NCBI GenBank assembly: GCA_910577665.1
Contig: CAJTOJ010000005.1
Span: 55,721 to 119,720, forward strand
Origin: an uncultured Acetatifactor sp.
Lineage (GTDB): Bacteria > Bacillota > Clostridia > Lachnospirales > Lachnospiraceae
DNA: 64,000 bases
Direction: 5' to 3'
Below are positions 16,009 to 25,504 of this stretch, one piece after another (position 1 is the first letter of the stretch; every line of letters starts with the position of its first letter). The translations under genes and the position numbers were made by a program. The notes below the pieces were generated by a model, which did not search any database, had not been told where the DNA came from, and saw only the letters and a list, made by a program, of their open reading frames with translations.

Positions 16009-17152
16009 GGGAGATCCCCACCTCCTTTGCCACTTCCAGCAGGATATCCATCTCCTCCTGGTTCATCTCGCATCCATACATCCGGTAATAGAAATCAGAC
16101 ACCAGCTCCTGGAAGGTTTTCTCCTGTGTCACTCTGGACAGATCCGGCTGCATGACCTCTTTTGTGTGGCTGTTTTCATAATCCAGCTTCATCAGATTTG
16201 GGTAATATTGCCGCAGGATGCCCATAGCTTCCGGAATGGGATCCTCATCTGTCAAAGTCACATAAATATAGTCATCCGGGGCCTGTACATTACCCTTCTC
16301 CAGAAGCTGTTCCAGCCTTCCCTTCAGATGCCGCATGTCACGGCGGGGCTTTAGGGGTACCAGTTCCACGTCCACCTTCCCCTTCTCTCCCATTGTGACC
16401 ACCGGCACAGACTTCTCCTTGTGGATCTCACTGAAAGAGTATTTCAAAGGAGAGCCTGCATAGCGGATGGTATCCCGGCCCACCTGCTGGGGGGAGTGGA
16501 TATGGCCCAGGGCCACATAGTCGAATCCTGCAAAACAGTCCACGTCCACCTTCTCCACTGCCCCCACAGTCTGAACTGCCATATTCTCGGAGCCGCCCAG
16601 CTCAGGGTCTGTACCGGATCCTGCCACAAACTGATGGGCCACCAGGAGATTGCGGGCATCCGCATGGATCCCGGCCTGCTCCAGGACAACGCGCACTGCC
16701 CTGTCATAAGAAGTTATCTCCTTCTGGGGAAAGAAATGCCGCACCTGGGAGGCCTTCACAAAGGGAAGCAGATAGATCTGCAGCTCTCCATAGGCATCTT
16801 CCAGAGTCTGGCAAAACAGCTCCCCCTCATATCTGGATGCAATATAGATATCACTCTTCTCAAAAAAAGTACTGCCAAAATGCAGCCTCTCATCGGAATC
16901 ATGGTTGCCGCTGACCAGGTACACCTTCTTGTGTCTGGCCACCAGCTCACACAACAGGAAATCCAACAGCCTTACCGCCTCCTCGCTGGGAACAGGCTTG
17001 TCGTAGATATCCCCGGCCAGCAGAACCCCGTCCACCTGGCGTGTGTCGGCAATTCCCAGGATCTGCTCCAGAATGTATCTCTGGTCCTCAATGAGGGAGT
17101 AGTCATTCATAGACTTTCCCAGATGCAAATCACCCAAATGTAGGAATTTCAT
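15995..17152 (-). CDS. sbcD: exonuclease SbcD, Mre11-like nuclease
   Basis: The metallophosphoesterase subunit of SbcCD, 385 residues. I start at the ATG at 17152 (MKFLHLGDLHLGKSM) because AAGGAG lies seven bases upstream; the upstream open frame is not conserved-looking. Motifs of the two-metal site are in order: GDLHLGK, GVLLAGDIYDKP, SGNHDS, then a late ALGHIHSPQ. The C-terminal part is the capping domain. It is followed directly by sbcC with a 14-base overlap. A well-placed promoter and a palindrome over the probable transcription start lie just upstream. Confidence 0.97.
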   Translation of the reverse strand: MKFLHLGDLHLGKSMNDYSLIEDQRYILEQILGIADTRQVDGVLLAGDIYDKPVPSEEAVRLLDFLLCELVARHKKVYLVSGNHDSDERLHFGSTFFEKSDIYIASRYEGELFCQTLEDAYGELQIYLLPFVKASQVRHFFPQKEITSYDRAVRVVLEQAGIHADARNLLVAHQFVAGSGTDPELGGSENMAVQTVGAVEKVDVDCFAGFDYVALGHIHSPQQVGRDTIRYAGSPLKYSFSEIHKEKSVPVVTMGEKGKVDVELVPLKPRRDMRHLKGRLEQLLEKGNVQAPDDYIYVTLTDEDPIPEAMGILRQYYPNLMKLDYENSHTKEVMQPDLSRVTQEKTFQELVSDFYYRMYGCEMNQEEMDILLEVAKEVGISHETD

Positions 17153-17195
17153 TGGTTTTCTCCTTTTTGCTTTTCGAAATACCGACTGTGAACAG

Positions 17196-17245
17196 TAACA
17201 TTCGACTAATGTTAAAATGTTATCATTTCTCCCTGTACTTGACAA
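17196..17245 (-). promoter_or_regulatory. sbcDC promoter with a palindrome at the transcription start
   Basis: On the minus strand TTGTCA (plus 17240-17245) and TAACAT (plus 17217-17222) are 17 bases apart. Immediately downstream, covering the expected start site, is TAACATT-CGACT-AATGTTA (17196-17214), a 7-bp perfect inverted repeat that looks like an operator. It does not match the Gram-positive LexA box. Confidence 0.6.
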
Positions 17246-17304
17246 GTAAAATTATTTTGACATGTTCCGTTTCTCAGTAAGACCATGAAAAAAGAATCCA
17301 ATTA

Positions 17305-17899
17305 TTACGGGTTACCCGGTTTTAACAGAAATAATAGAAGTTGCAGTGCCTGGCCGCCTCCCTGAAGAGCCACGCTTGCACGGACAGTTGTGATATCATC
17401 GCCATGCCCCTTGCCCAGAATCCATTCCCATTCGCCCTGGTCATTATACTGGTATGTCTCGCCTTCTACACCCATCCAGGCCAGCTTGCCGCCCTCCTCT
17501 GTATAAAACTGATCCGCCCAGGCCACCACTACTTCCGGATGTTTGCATTTGTCGGAAATGGCCAGTGTGCCACCGCTGATGCCGGAGCTCAGATCCAGGC
17601 AGCCAGACCAGGGAGTCAGCGCAATATAGTCCTCATCATGGTCACGTCCTACTGTTAAAAACACTCCCGCATCGAAGAAAGAGCCCAGCACATCACCGGA
17701 CTGGCCCATAGCGCAGTTCTCCGCCGATAATTCCCTGTTTTCCAGTATTCGGAAAATCTGCATACTGCAACAGCGAGAAAGGATTCAGCCAGGAATTGCA
17801 GAACAGCGGTATCTCATCATCTGGATCGCCATTCCCGGATGCCGGCTGGTCCCCGTTTCCACAGCCAGCCAGCACGGAAAAAGATACTGCCGCCGTCAT
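17305..17899 (-). pseudogene. decayed solute-binding lipoprotein of an oligosaccharide ABC transporter
   Basis: Two overlapping frames give pieces of one protein. The 5' piece (17693-17899) reads MTAAVSFSVLAGCGNGDQ, the end of a lipoprotein signal peptide with its Cys, then a Gly/Asp/Pro linker. The 3' piece (17305-17763, another frame) reads through ISDKCKHPEVVVAWADQFYT, EEGGKLAWMGVEGETY and GEWEWI, typical of LplA-type family 1 solute-binding proteins. An intact relative in this window (49151-50806) has 551 residues, so most of the middle is deleted and the frame is shifted. The first residues of the signal peptide are also missing. No permease genes accompany it, so the transport locus is dead. 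Confidence 0.85.
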
Positions 17900-18182
17900 G
17901 GAACCGGCTGTATCATGCAGGATACATAAGGATTTTTATGGAAGCTGCACTTTTTTTCAATGAACTGAATCAAGGATTGCAGATATGGATATGAGGTTTG
18001 AAGAATGGCAATACTGGAAAATTTAGAATTTTTGAAAAAAAGCGATGTCTTTTTACACGTATAACTGCTATAATGGAACCATCTTCCGGCAGCGGATGCC
18101 GGAGGCTGTCCTAATGTACCAGTCACCACATCCCCTCCGCTGTGCTGCAAGACCGGCACAGCCTAACGAAAGGAGAATCCTT
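17900..18182 (+). promoter_or_regulatory. upstream region of the GH106-like gene with extended -10 promoter
   Basis: An A+T-rich gap with no gene. TG at 18066-18067, one base and TATAAT at 18069-18074 form an extended -10 promoter about 110 bases before the glycosidase start; the -35 is poor. Confidence 0.5.
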
Positions 18183-21100
18183 ATGTTGTACAAGAAAAAC
18201 CTGGCCCTCTCCCTGGATGCCACACTTTTCCAGAATCCTTCCAGCGAATACCGCGGAACGCCTTTCTGGTCCTGGAACAGCACCATGGAAGAGGAGCAGA
18301 TCGACCAGATCATCACAGACTTGAAGAAGATGGGTATGGGCGGTGCACATCTGCACAGCCGCACTGGTATGGCTGTCCCCTATCTCACCCCCCGGTTCAT
18401 GGACAAGATCACCCATGCCCACGAAAAGCTCTCGGAGCTTGACATGATTACCTGGCTCTATGACGAGGACCGCTGGCCTTCCGGTTCCGCAGGTGGACTT
18501 GTGACCAGGGATCACGCCTGCCGGATGCGTTACCTGCTCTTCTCGCCGGAGGAGCTTCTTGAGGAAGAGGATGTGGCACCCCAGCAGGGTGGTTCCTCTG
18601 CCAGGCCTGTCAGCAGCGGCAGACGCAGATTCCTGGGGAAGTATGCGGTCCTGCTGGAGAATGGGTTCCTGGCAGATTATAAGCTGCTCACCCGGGAGGC
18701 CACAGAATGCCAGATTGGGCAGGATCTCCTTCCCCAGGGCTACCGTATCTGGTATCTCTACCGGGAAATCTCCGGGAACAGTGGCTGGTACAATGACCAG
18801 GCCTATGTGGACACGCTGAATCCCAAGGCCATTGACAAATTTATCCAGCTGACCCATGAGACTTATTACAAGACCCTGGGACAGGATTTCGGTGTTTCCG
18901 TCCCTGCCATCTTCACAGATGAACCCCAGTTCTGCCACAAGCAGACCCTGGGATATGCCCAGGAATCCAGGCCTATCATCCTGCCCTTTACAGATGATTT
19001 TGATGCCACTTACCAGGAAGCCTATGGCTGTGACTTCTTCTCCACTTTTCCGGAATGTATCTGGGAACTGCCAGGGAGCGAAGTGTCCGTTCACAGGTAT
19101 CATTACCACGATCATATCTGTGAGCGTTTTTCCAGCGCTTTTGCAGACAATATCGGCGGCTGGTGCAGACAGCACGGCATTGCCCTCACCGGCCATATGA
19201 TGGAGGAACCCACTTTGAGGTCCCAGACAGCCGCCCTGGGAGAGGCCATGCGCTCTTACCGCGCCTTCGACCTGCCCGGCATTGACATGCTCTGCGATGA
19301 CAGGGAACTGACTACGGCCAAGCAGGCCCAGAGTGCGGTACATCAGTTCGGCTATGAGGGGATGCTCAGTGAACTGTACGGCGTCACCAACTGGGACTTT
19401 GATTTCCGTGGGCACAAGCTGGGCGGGGACTGGCAGGCTGCCCTGGGTGTCACCATCCGGGTGCACCATCTGACCTGGACCTCCATGGCAGGAGAGGCCA
19501 AACGGGATTATCCTGCCTCCATTGGCTACCAGTCTCCCTGGTATAAGGAGTACCCTTATATAGAAGATTATTTTGGCCGTCTGAACACTGCCCTGACCAG
19601 GGGCGTGGCCAACGTGCGGGTAGGTGTGGTACATCCCATTGAGTCCTACTGGCTCTACTGGGGTCCCGCAGAACAGACAGACGGGATCCGCCAGGAGATG
19701 GATGACAATTTCCAGCATCTCACCCGGTGGCTCCTGTATGGACTTGTGGACTTCGATTTCATCTCCGAATCCCTGTGGAAGGAGCAGACCCCTGATACCA
19801 TGCTGGCCGGAGAGGGGGACTTCCTGGTGGGAAAGATGAAATACGATGTGATCCTGGTGCCCAACTGTGTCACCCTGCGCAGAAGTACCCTGGAGCGCCT
19901 AAAAGCCTTCCAGGCCAAGGGTGGCCGGGTGATCTTCACCGGCACCATTCCCACCCATGTGGATGCCATCCGCTGCCAGGATGTGTCTGATTTTGCGGAC
20001 ACCTGTGAGAAGATCGGATTCGCGGAGAATACCCTGCTGGCCGCCCTGGAACCGGTGCGGACCGTGGAAGTGCGTCTCCAGGACGGACGCCGCAGTGACA
20101 ATCTCCTCTACCAGATGCGCAATGACGGAGAGAACAAATGGCTCTTCCTGGCCCACTGCAACAAGATGCCCAACCCGGATCTGCCGAAGCGGGAGGAACT
20201 GACTATCCGGGTCACAGGCACATTCCATCCCACTCTTTATGATGCCTTGACCGGTGAGATTCAGGAAGTCCCTTGCCGCCATGTAAATGGCTGCACTGTC
20301 ATAGAGAAAGCAGTATACGACCATGATTCCCTCCTGTATCTGTTGACGCCCCAAGAGGCCGATACGGACCGGATCCAGGCTATGGCCAATGCTTCCCATG
20401 GCCAGGGGATATCAGGACAGGATGCCCCGGAAGCTCCCGGCAGCCAGGAAATCTCCCTCCCCTGTACCATGGAAGTATCCCTGGCTGACCCCAATGTGCT
20501 GGTACTGGATCTGGCAGAATCTAAGCTGGATGACGGACAGTGGCTGCCAGAGGAGGAGATCCTGCGTCTGGACAACCATTTCCGGAAACTCACAGGCTAC
20601 CCCCTGCGCACAGAGTCCTTCCCCCAGCCCTGGGTCTATCCGGAGAAAGAGGAAGTGAAACACCACATTGCCCTCCGTTTCCATATCCGGTCGGAAGTGG
20701 CAGTAGCCGCTCCTTCCCTGGCCCTGGAGAATGCAGATCAGACCCGGCTCTTCCTAAATGACCGCGAAGTGCCCTCCACCGTTACAGGGTATTTTACGGA
20801 TCGCTCTATCCAGACAGTGACCCTGCCAGACCTGGTGCCCGGTGAAAATATCCTGGTGGCAGAAATGCCGTATTACAATAAATTTAACGTGGAAGCCATG
20901 TATCTTCTGGGCGATTTCGGTGTCAGGGTGGCAGGCCGCAGCACTGTGGTCACCGCCCCTGTGCGTACCCTTACTTTTGGGAACATCTGCACCCAGGGAC
21001 TGCCTTTCTATGGAGGCAACCTGACCTACCGCATTCCCGCCACCCTGGAAAAGAAAGGCAGCCTGCGTGTAGAAGCTACCAGGTTCCGTTGTCCCCTGGT

Positions 21101-21377
21101 CAAAGTCACCCTGGACGGGACAGACTGCGGGCGCATTGCCCTCTCCCCTTACAGCATCACTATCCCGGATGTGGAGGCAGGGACACATATGCTGGAGCTT
21201 ACTGCCTTTGGCAACCGTATCAACACCTTCGGCACCCTGCACAACTGTAATGACACCTACACCTGGGCAGGCCCTGACAGCTGGCGAAGCACCGGTCCTG
21301 CCTGGGCCTATGAGTACCAGCTCCGCCCCTGCGGCATCCTGGTCAGCCCGGTGGTGACACTTATGGTGACGGAATAA
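18183..21377 (+). CDS. large glycoside hydrolase, GH106-like (putative alpha-L-rhamnosidase)
   Basis: A 1064-residue enzyme without signal peptide, so probably intracellular. I start at the ATG at 18183 (MLYKKNLALSL) because AAGGAG lies seven bases upstream. The N-terminus has the 'RGTPFWSWNSTMEEEQI' and 'DLKKMGMGGAHLHSRTG' patterns and a 'WLYDEDRWPSGSAGG' loop typical of the GH106-like family. A TIM-barrel follows, then beta-rich modules ending in a jelly-roll-like region (about 840-1060). GH106 enzymes remove alpha-L-rhamnose, but this wider family is poorly characterised, so the sugar is a guess. It follows the dead solute-binding gene and ends at a strong terminator. A shorter relative is at 46302-48947. 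Confidence 0.8.
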   Translation: MLYKKNLALSLDATLFQNPSSEYRGTPFWSWNSTMEEEQIDQIITDLKKMGMGGAHLHSRTGMAVPYLTPRFMDKITHAHEKLSELDMITWLYDEDRWPSGSAGGLVTRDHACRMRYLLFSPEELLEEEDVAPQQGGSSARPVSSGRRRFLGKYAVLLENGFLADYKLLTREATECQIGQDLLPQGYRIWYLYREISGNSGWYNDQAYVDTLNPKAIDKFIQLTHETYYKTLGQDFGVSVPAIFTDEPQFCHKQTLGYAQESRPIILPFTDDFDATYQEAYGCDFFSTFPECIWELPGSEVSVHRYHYHDHICERFSSAFADNIGGWCRQHGIALTGHMMEEPTLRSQTAALGEAMRSYRAFDLPGIDMLCDDRELTTAKQAQSAVHQFGYEGMLSELYGVTNWDFDFRGHKLGGDWQAALGVTIRVHHLTWTSMAGEAKRDYPASIGYQSPWYKEYPYIEDYFGRLNTALTRGVANVRVGVVHPIESYWLYWGPAEQTDGIRQEMDDNFQHLTRWLLYGLVDFDFISESLWKEQTPDTMLAGEGDFLVGKMKYDVILVPNCVTLRRSTLERLKAFQAKGGRVIFTGTIPTHVDAIRCQDVSDFADTCEKIGFAENTLLAALEPVRTVEVRLQDGRRSDNLLYQMRNDGENKWLFLAHCNKMPNPDLPKREELTIRVTGTFHPTLYDALTGEIQEVPCRHVNGCTVIEKAVYDHDSLLYLLTPQEADTDRIQAMANASHGQGISGQDAPEAPGSQEISLPCTMEVSLADPNVLVLDLAESKLDDGQWLPEEEILRLDNHFRKLTGYPLRTESFPQPWVYPEKEEVKHHIALRFHIRSEVAVAAPSLALENADQTRLFLNDREVPSTVTGYFTDRSIQTVTLPDLVPGENILVAEMPYYNKFNVEAMYLLGDFGVRVAGRSTVVTAPVRTLTFGNICTQGLPFYGGNLTYRIPATLEKKGSLRVEATRFRCPLVKVTLDGTDCGRIALSPYSITIPDVEAGTHMLELTAFGNRINTFGTLHNCNDTYTWAGPDSWRSTGPAWAYEYQLRPCGILVSPVVTLMVTE

Positions 21378-21386
21378 GCTCCGTTA

Positions 21387-21425
21387 AAAAGCCCTGTGTG
21401 CTGGTTTACAGCACGCAGGGCTTTT
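21387..21425 (+). terminator. strong terminator after the GH106-like gene
   Basis: AAAAGCCCTGTGTGCTG (21387-21403) pairs with CAGCACGCAGGGCTTTT (21409-21425) with one mismatch. The A and T runs on both sides would let it work in both directions, which suits the convergent lipid-kinase gene. Confidence 0.92.
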
Positions 21426-21504
21426 CTCTTTTATGGAATATATTTTGTTTAACCTATGCTTTTCTTTTTTTAACCGAGTCCTTTTCACACCACAGTACCT
21501 GCGG

Positions 21505-22410
21505 TCAAGCAGGCAACACTTCTGCCTTCACCATGATCTCCATCTCTCTGTGAAGATTCCGGATGCACACAGATTGTGGCTTCCCTCCATACTCTCCGTC
21601 CAGTGTCCAGGCCACCGGCTCCGTTGATTCAAGTACAAGCCGGGCCGTCCGAAAGCAGTACATGGCATTGGTGTCAATATCCCGGTTCAGCAGAGCCAGC
21701 ACAATATTGTTCAGTTCTATGGGATTTCTGGGACGCTTGATCAACGTCACCTCAAATACCCCATCATCCAGCCTGACCTGTTTCCCTGTAATATTCTTGA
21801 ATCCTCCTACAGAGACAGAATTGGTAATCATACCAAAGATAAAGTCACCCACAATGATGCCGCCCTCATAGCTTACCCTCATGGGGTAAGAGCGTATGGC
21901 TGGCAGACGCTTCATACCCTCCAGGAGATATGCCATATGGCCCAGCAGATTCTTCATGTCCTGGCCTGTCTCATAGGACACATCCGTGAAAAGACCAAAT
22001 GCAGCGATATACACAAAGACATCTTCATTAAAAGCCCCAATATCACAGAAAAATCCCTGCCCACCCACAATGGCCTGTGCTGCCTTCACCAGGTTCTTCG
22101 GAATGGACAGACTTCCGGCAAAATCATTGGTGCTGCCGCAGGGAATATAGCCGATGGGGATCCGCGTGCCACTTTGCACCATACCCGTAACCGTCTCATC
22201 CAGCGTCCCATCCCCTCCGGCACACACCACAAGCTCAAACGCCTCACTCCTGGTGGCAACAGCTCTCTTGGCATCTCCTGCCCCCCTGGTAGGCACTATG
22301 GTAATCTCATACCCTGCCCCGGCAAACACATCCAGGATATCTGCCAGCTTGCTTCTGATCTGTACCTTACCGGCTTTCGGATTGTAAATAAAGAGCATCT
22401 TCTTCGTCAT
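21505..22410 (-). CDS. diacylglycerol/lipid kinase family protein (YegS/BmrU type)
   Basis: A 301-residue soluble kinase of the DagK/YegS/BmrU family, which phosphorylates diacylglycerol or a related lipid with ATP. Visible motifs are the opening FIYNPKAGK nucleotide-binding loop, VVCAGGDGTLDETV (the GGDGT core) and GYIPCGSTNDFAGSL. The C-terminal beta-sandwich ends with WTLDGEYGGK. It follows crh by about 30 bases on the same strand and is the last gene of the block, before the bidirectional terminator. The actual lipid substrate is not known from sequence. Confidence 0.92.
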   Translation of the reverse strand: MTKKMLFIYNPKAGKVQIRSKLADILDVFAGAGYEITIVPTRGAGDAKRAVATRSEAFELVVCAGGDGTLDETVTGMVQSGTRIPIGYIPCGSTNDFAGSLSIPKNLVKAAQAIVGGQGFFCDIGAFNEDVFVYIAAFGLFTDVSYETGQDMKNLLGHMAYLLEGMKRLPAIRSYPMRVSYEGGIIVGDFIFGMITNSVSVGGFKNITGKQVRLDDGVFEVTLIKRPRNPIELNNIVLALLNRDIDTNAMYCFRTARLVLESTEPVAWTLDGEYGGKPQSVCIRNLHREMEIMVKAEVLPA

Positions 22411-22441
22411 TCCGGCCCTCCAGTCAGCAGCGCGATGATGA

Positions 22442-22702
22442 TCAGGCTTCCTTGCTGCTCAAAAAAGCCTCTATCCCCTCCACAGCCACATCCTCATCTG
22501 CCCCCTCCGCTGACACAGTCAGTACTTCACCATTGTTCAGTCCAAGACTCATCATACCCATAATGCTCTTGGCATTCACACGTCTCTCCTCCACCTGGAT
22601 GTATATCCTGCTCTCATACTTACTGGCCTCCTGGACCAGCAAGGCAACAGGTCTGGCCTCCAGGCCATTCTCCAACTTGATCTGAATACTCCTCTTTGTC
22701 AT
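22442..22702 (-). CDS. crh: Crh-like HPr family regulator
   Basis: An 86-residue HPr-fold protein. The usual phosphotransfer His is replaced: the active loop reads GLEARPVALLV, where HPr has GLHARPA and B. subtilis Crh has Gln. The regulatory serine is kept in NAKSIMGMMSLG. It should therefore not carry phosphate for sugar import, but could be phosphorylated on Ser by HprK and act as a CcpA corepressor. hprK lies four genes upstream on the same strand, and whiA is only four bases away, matching the whiA-crh order of Bacillus. Assignment as Crh is by these residues and context. Confidence 0.9.
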   Translation of the reverse strand: MTKRSIQIKLENGLEARPVALLVQEASKYESRIYIQVEERRVNAKSIMGMMSLGLNNGEVLTVSAEGADEDVAVEGIEAFLSSKEA

Positions 22703-22705
22703 AAT

Positions 22706-23590
22706 TTACCTCCCTTCAGGCATTGTCTGCCTTGTCTTTTCCGCAATTTCACTGAGTTTGCGCAATCTGTGGTTGACCCCTGACTTGCCAATAGGCGGGG
22801 AAAAACACTCCCCTAAGTCCTTCAGCGATGCATCAGGGTTCTCCAGCCGTATCTCGGCCATCTCCCGCAAAGTGTCTGGAAGATTCCCCAGGCCGAAATG
22901 TCGTTTGATATATTCTATGTCTTCCACCTGTCTGGTAGCAGCGTTCACTGTCTTGGCAATATTGGCCGTCTCACAGTTCACACGCCTGTTCACAGTATTT
23001 CTCATTTCCTTCAGAATGCGCATATTCTCAAGCTGCATCAAAGACACCGGAGCGCCGCAGATATTCAGCAGATCCACTATCTGGGCACCCTCCTTCATAT
23101 AAACCACATGATATTTTTTCCTTGGTATAATCTTCGACTCCACATGGAAAAGGTGGATGATCCCTTGAAGCTGCTCTGCTTTTGCCTGGTCTGTACAGGC
23201 AAATTCCAGGTGATATCCCTTGGCCGGGTCACTGATGGAACCCACACTTAAGAATGCTCCCCTTAAAAAGGCCCTCTGACAGCAGGTGTTCTTCACTACC
23301 AGACTGCTCACAGGTTCATCCAGCTTCCCCGTTTTCTGCAAGATCCCCCGCAAGGTATCTTCATCCAAAATAACGCCATTATTTATATTATATGTTTTTC
23401 GGAGCAATGTAAAGCCTTTTCTGATCAAGGCTTCATTTTCTGTCTGAAAGCCAATGATGTAATTTCCATTTTCATCCCGGCCATACTGGCCGCAAAAACT
23501 CATAATGGCCGCCAGTTCTGCGATCTGACAGTGTCTGGCAGGGCTGATGTTCTTCGCCAGCTCCTTCTTTACTTCACTCGAAAAAGACAT
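22706..23590 (-). CDS. whiA: WhiA-family DNA-binding regulator
   Basis: A 294-residue WhiA protein. The N-terminal part has the degenerate LAGLIDADG homing-endonuclease fold (LRKTYNINNGVILDEDTLRG, RAFLRGAFLSVGSISDP). The C-terminal part is a helix-turn-helix ending with SLKDLGECFSPPIGKSGVNH. WhiA acts in cell division and chromosome segregation in Firmicutes and in sporulation in Streptomyces. It starts 14 bases after the rapZ stop and ends four bases before crh, so the three are clearly one operon. The glmR/yvcK gene that normally lies between rapZ and whiA is missing here. Confidence 0.96.
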   Translation of the reverse strand: MSFSSEVKKELAKNISPARHCQIAELAAIMSFCGQYGRDENGNYIIGFQTENEALIRKGFTLLRKTYNINNGVILDEDTLRGILQKTGKLDEPVSSLVVKNTCCQRAFLRGAFLSVGSISDPAKGYHLEFACTDQAKAEQLQGIIHLFHVESKIIPRKKYHVVYMKEGAQIVDLLNICGAPVSLMQLENMRILKEMRNTVNRRVNCETANIAKTVNAATRQVEDIEYIKRHFGLGNLPDTLREMAEIRLENPDASLKDLGECFSPPIGKSGVNHRLRKLSEIAEKTRQTMPEGR

Positions 23591-23604
23591 GATTCTCCCC
23601 GCTG

Positions 23605-24471
23605 TTATGTTCCCTGGCTATTCACGTCTCTGTGGAATAGCGTGATGCCATATTTCCCTCTGTCCTTCATGCGCTTATACAGCTCATTGGCCAGGGTCAC
23701 GCTCCTGTGCTTTCCACCGGTACAGCCGATGCCGATCACCAGACGGTATTTGCCTTCTTTCACATAGTTCGGCACCAGAAATCCTACCATATCCGCCAGC
23801 TTCTCCAGAAAGATCCCAGCCTCTTCAAAGCCCATGACATATTCCTGCACTTCCCTGTCATTTCCCGTCTTGCGCTTCAGCTCTTCCACATAAAAAGGGT
23901 TGGGCAGAAAACGTACATCAAACACCAGATCCGCATCTGCAGGAATACCATGCTTGAACCCAAAAGACATCACCGTCACCATGAGACTATTATATTCCGC
24001 ATTCTCCACAAAAATACGGTCAAGCTCTTCCTTTAATTCCCTGGTCAAAAGTGCGGTGGTATCAATCACATAATCCGCATTTTTGCGGATATTTTCCAGG
24101 ACCTTCCTTTCCCGGGCCACACCGTCCTCCACCCTGCCGTCTGCCGCCAAGGGATGGATGCGCCTGGTCTCCTTATACCGCTTGATCAACGTCTTTTCAT
24201 CTGCATCCATGAACAGGATCTCAAATGCATACTTCTTCTCCCGAAGCTGCCCCAGCACCCTGGTGGCATCCTGGAAAGACTGGTCAGAACGCACATCCAG
24301 CCCCAGTGCGACCTTGCTGATCTCACTGTTTGGCATGGAGACCAGCTCCACAAATTTTTCGATTAAAAACACGGGCAGGTTGTCCACACAGTAAAACCCC
24401 GCATCTTCCAACATTTTCAAGGCGGTGCTCTTCCCACCGCCACTCATCCCTGTCACAATCACAAATCTCAT
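23605..24471 (-). CDS. rapZ: RapZ-family nucleotide-binding protein (YvcJ)
   Basis: A 288-residue P-loop protein. Walker A GMSGGGKST is at residues 8-16, and a Walker B-like LFMDADEKTLIKRYKETRR lies near 90-110. The C-terminus has the RapZ signature IGIGCTGGKHRSVTLANEL. The family binds and hydrolyses ATP/GTP; in E. coli it senses glucosamine-6-phosphate and guides small-RNA decay, and in Bacillus YvcJ affects competence. In this cluster it links murB to whiA and crh. It ends just before whiA. Confidence 0.96.
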   Translation of the reverse strand: MRFVIVTGMSGGGKSTALKMLEDAGFYCVDNLPVFLIEKFVELVSMPNSEISKVALGLDVRSDQSFQDATRVLGQLREKKYAFEILFMDADEKTLIKRYKETRRIHPLAADGRVEDGVARERKVLENIRKNADYVIDTTALLTRELKEELDRIFVENAEYNSLMVTVMSFGFKHGIPADADLVFDVRFLPNPFYVEELKRKTGNDREVQEYVMGFEEAGIFLEKLADMVGFLVPNYVKEGKYRLVIGIGCTGGKHRSVTLANELYKRMKDRGKYGITLFHRDVNSQGT

Positions 24472-24542
24472 CTGTGTACCTCAACCTCTTTAAGACCGCC
24501 TGTTTTTCCCTGTGCCTATCGAAAGGAAAACAGCCCTGTTCT

Positions 24543-25451
24543 TCATCCCAGGAATACAATCTCCGGCTCCAGGTCTACAAACAGCCTCTCTTTCACGCGC
24601 TCTGTCACTTCACAGATCACGTCCTGCACATCCTGGGCGGTGGCATTTCCCACATTGATGATAAACCCACAATGTTTGTCGGATACCCTGGCTCCGCCGA
24701 TCTGGAACCCCCGCATCCCTGCGTCCATAATCAGTTTACCTGCAAAATAGCCCTCTGGCCGTTTGAACGTACTACCTGCGCTAGGGTATTCCAGCGGTTG
24801 CTTCTGTCTGCGACATACCGCCAGTTCTTCCATCTTCTGCCGGATCTGTTCCCTGTCTCCCGGTGTAAGCCGAAAGGTAACCTCCGTCACCAGGAAAGGA
24901 TTGTTCCGGATTGTACTGGTGCGGTAGCCGAACTCCATGGTAGCGTTTCCCAGTTCCATTGTCTCGCCCTGTCCGTTCACCACATTGACCTGGGTCACCA
25001 CCTGGCTCATCTCTCCGCCATAAGCCCCGGCATTCATGACAACGCCACCGCCTACTGTACCCGGGATACCGGAGGCAAACTCCAGTCCTGTAAGTCCATG
25101 CTCCAACGCCACTCTGGCCACCTGTGCAAGGGTGGCACCTGCCTCTGCCCTGATCTGGCAGTCCTCCACCTGGATGGCATTCATCCTGGGACCGATCTGC
25201 AGGACTACCCCTTCATATCCCTTGTCACTCACCAGAAGGTTGCTGCCGTTCCCCATCACAAAAAACGGGATCTCCACAAGCTTCAGATACCTTTGTACCT
25301 TAATCAGCTGGGCTTCGTTCTCCAGCTGGACAAAGCAGTCGGCAGGTCCGCCTATGCGGAATGTGGTGTGACCTGCCATTGGCTCCTGCAATTGTACGTT
25401 CTCCCCAGGTACAAATCCTTTTAATGCTTCCACTACTGCTTCACTGATCAT
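24543..25451 (-). CDS. murB: UDP-N-acetylenolpyruvoylglucosamine reductase
   Basis: A 302-residue flavoenzyme that reduces enolpyruvyl-UDP-GlcNAc to UDP-MurNAc for peptidoglycan synthesis. FAD-binding patterns are clear: HTTFRIGGPAD, GNGSNLL, EFASGIPGTVGGGVVMNAGAYG. The proton-donor serine is in YPSAGSTFKRPEGYFAGKLI, and a late EIVFLG ends the protein; this is the type IIb layout without the long insert of E. coli MurB. It lies between glucokinase and rapZ on the same strand with short gaps. Confidence 0.96.
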   Translation of the reverse strand: MISEAVVEALKGFVPGENVQLQEPMAGHTTFRIGGPADCFVQLENEAQLIKVQRYLKLVEIPFFVMGNGSNLLVSDKGYEGVVLQIGPRMNAIQVEDCQIRAEAGATLAQVARVALEHGLTGLEFASGIPGTVGGGVVMNAGAYGGEMSQVVTQVNVVNGQGETMELGNATMEFGYRTSTIRNNPFLVTEVTFRLTPGDREQIRQKMEELAVCRRQKQPLEYPSAGSTFKRPEGYFAGKLIMDAGMRGFQIGGARVSDKHCGFIINVGNATAQDVQDVICEVTERVKERLFVDLEPEIVFLG

Positions 25452-25504
25452 GCAACCTTACTTCCCCTTACATAATTATCAATCTTTTCCCAGAAGTACC
25501 CGGA

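Noticed and set aside
17180..17214. LexA (SOS) box upstream of sbcD
   Set aside because: The half-sites do not match CGAAC-N4-GTTCG in sequence or spacing; only a different palindrome is present.
18123..19718. Long minus-strand frame of 531 codons opposite the GH106-like gene
   Set aside because: Antisense shadow of a GC-rich gene; no ribosome-binding site and no domain-like pattern.
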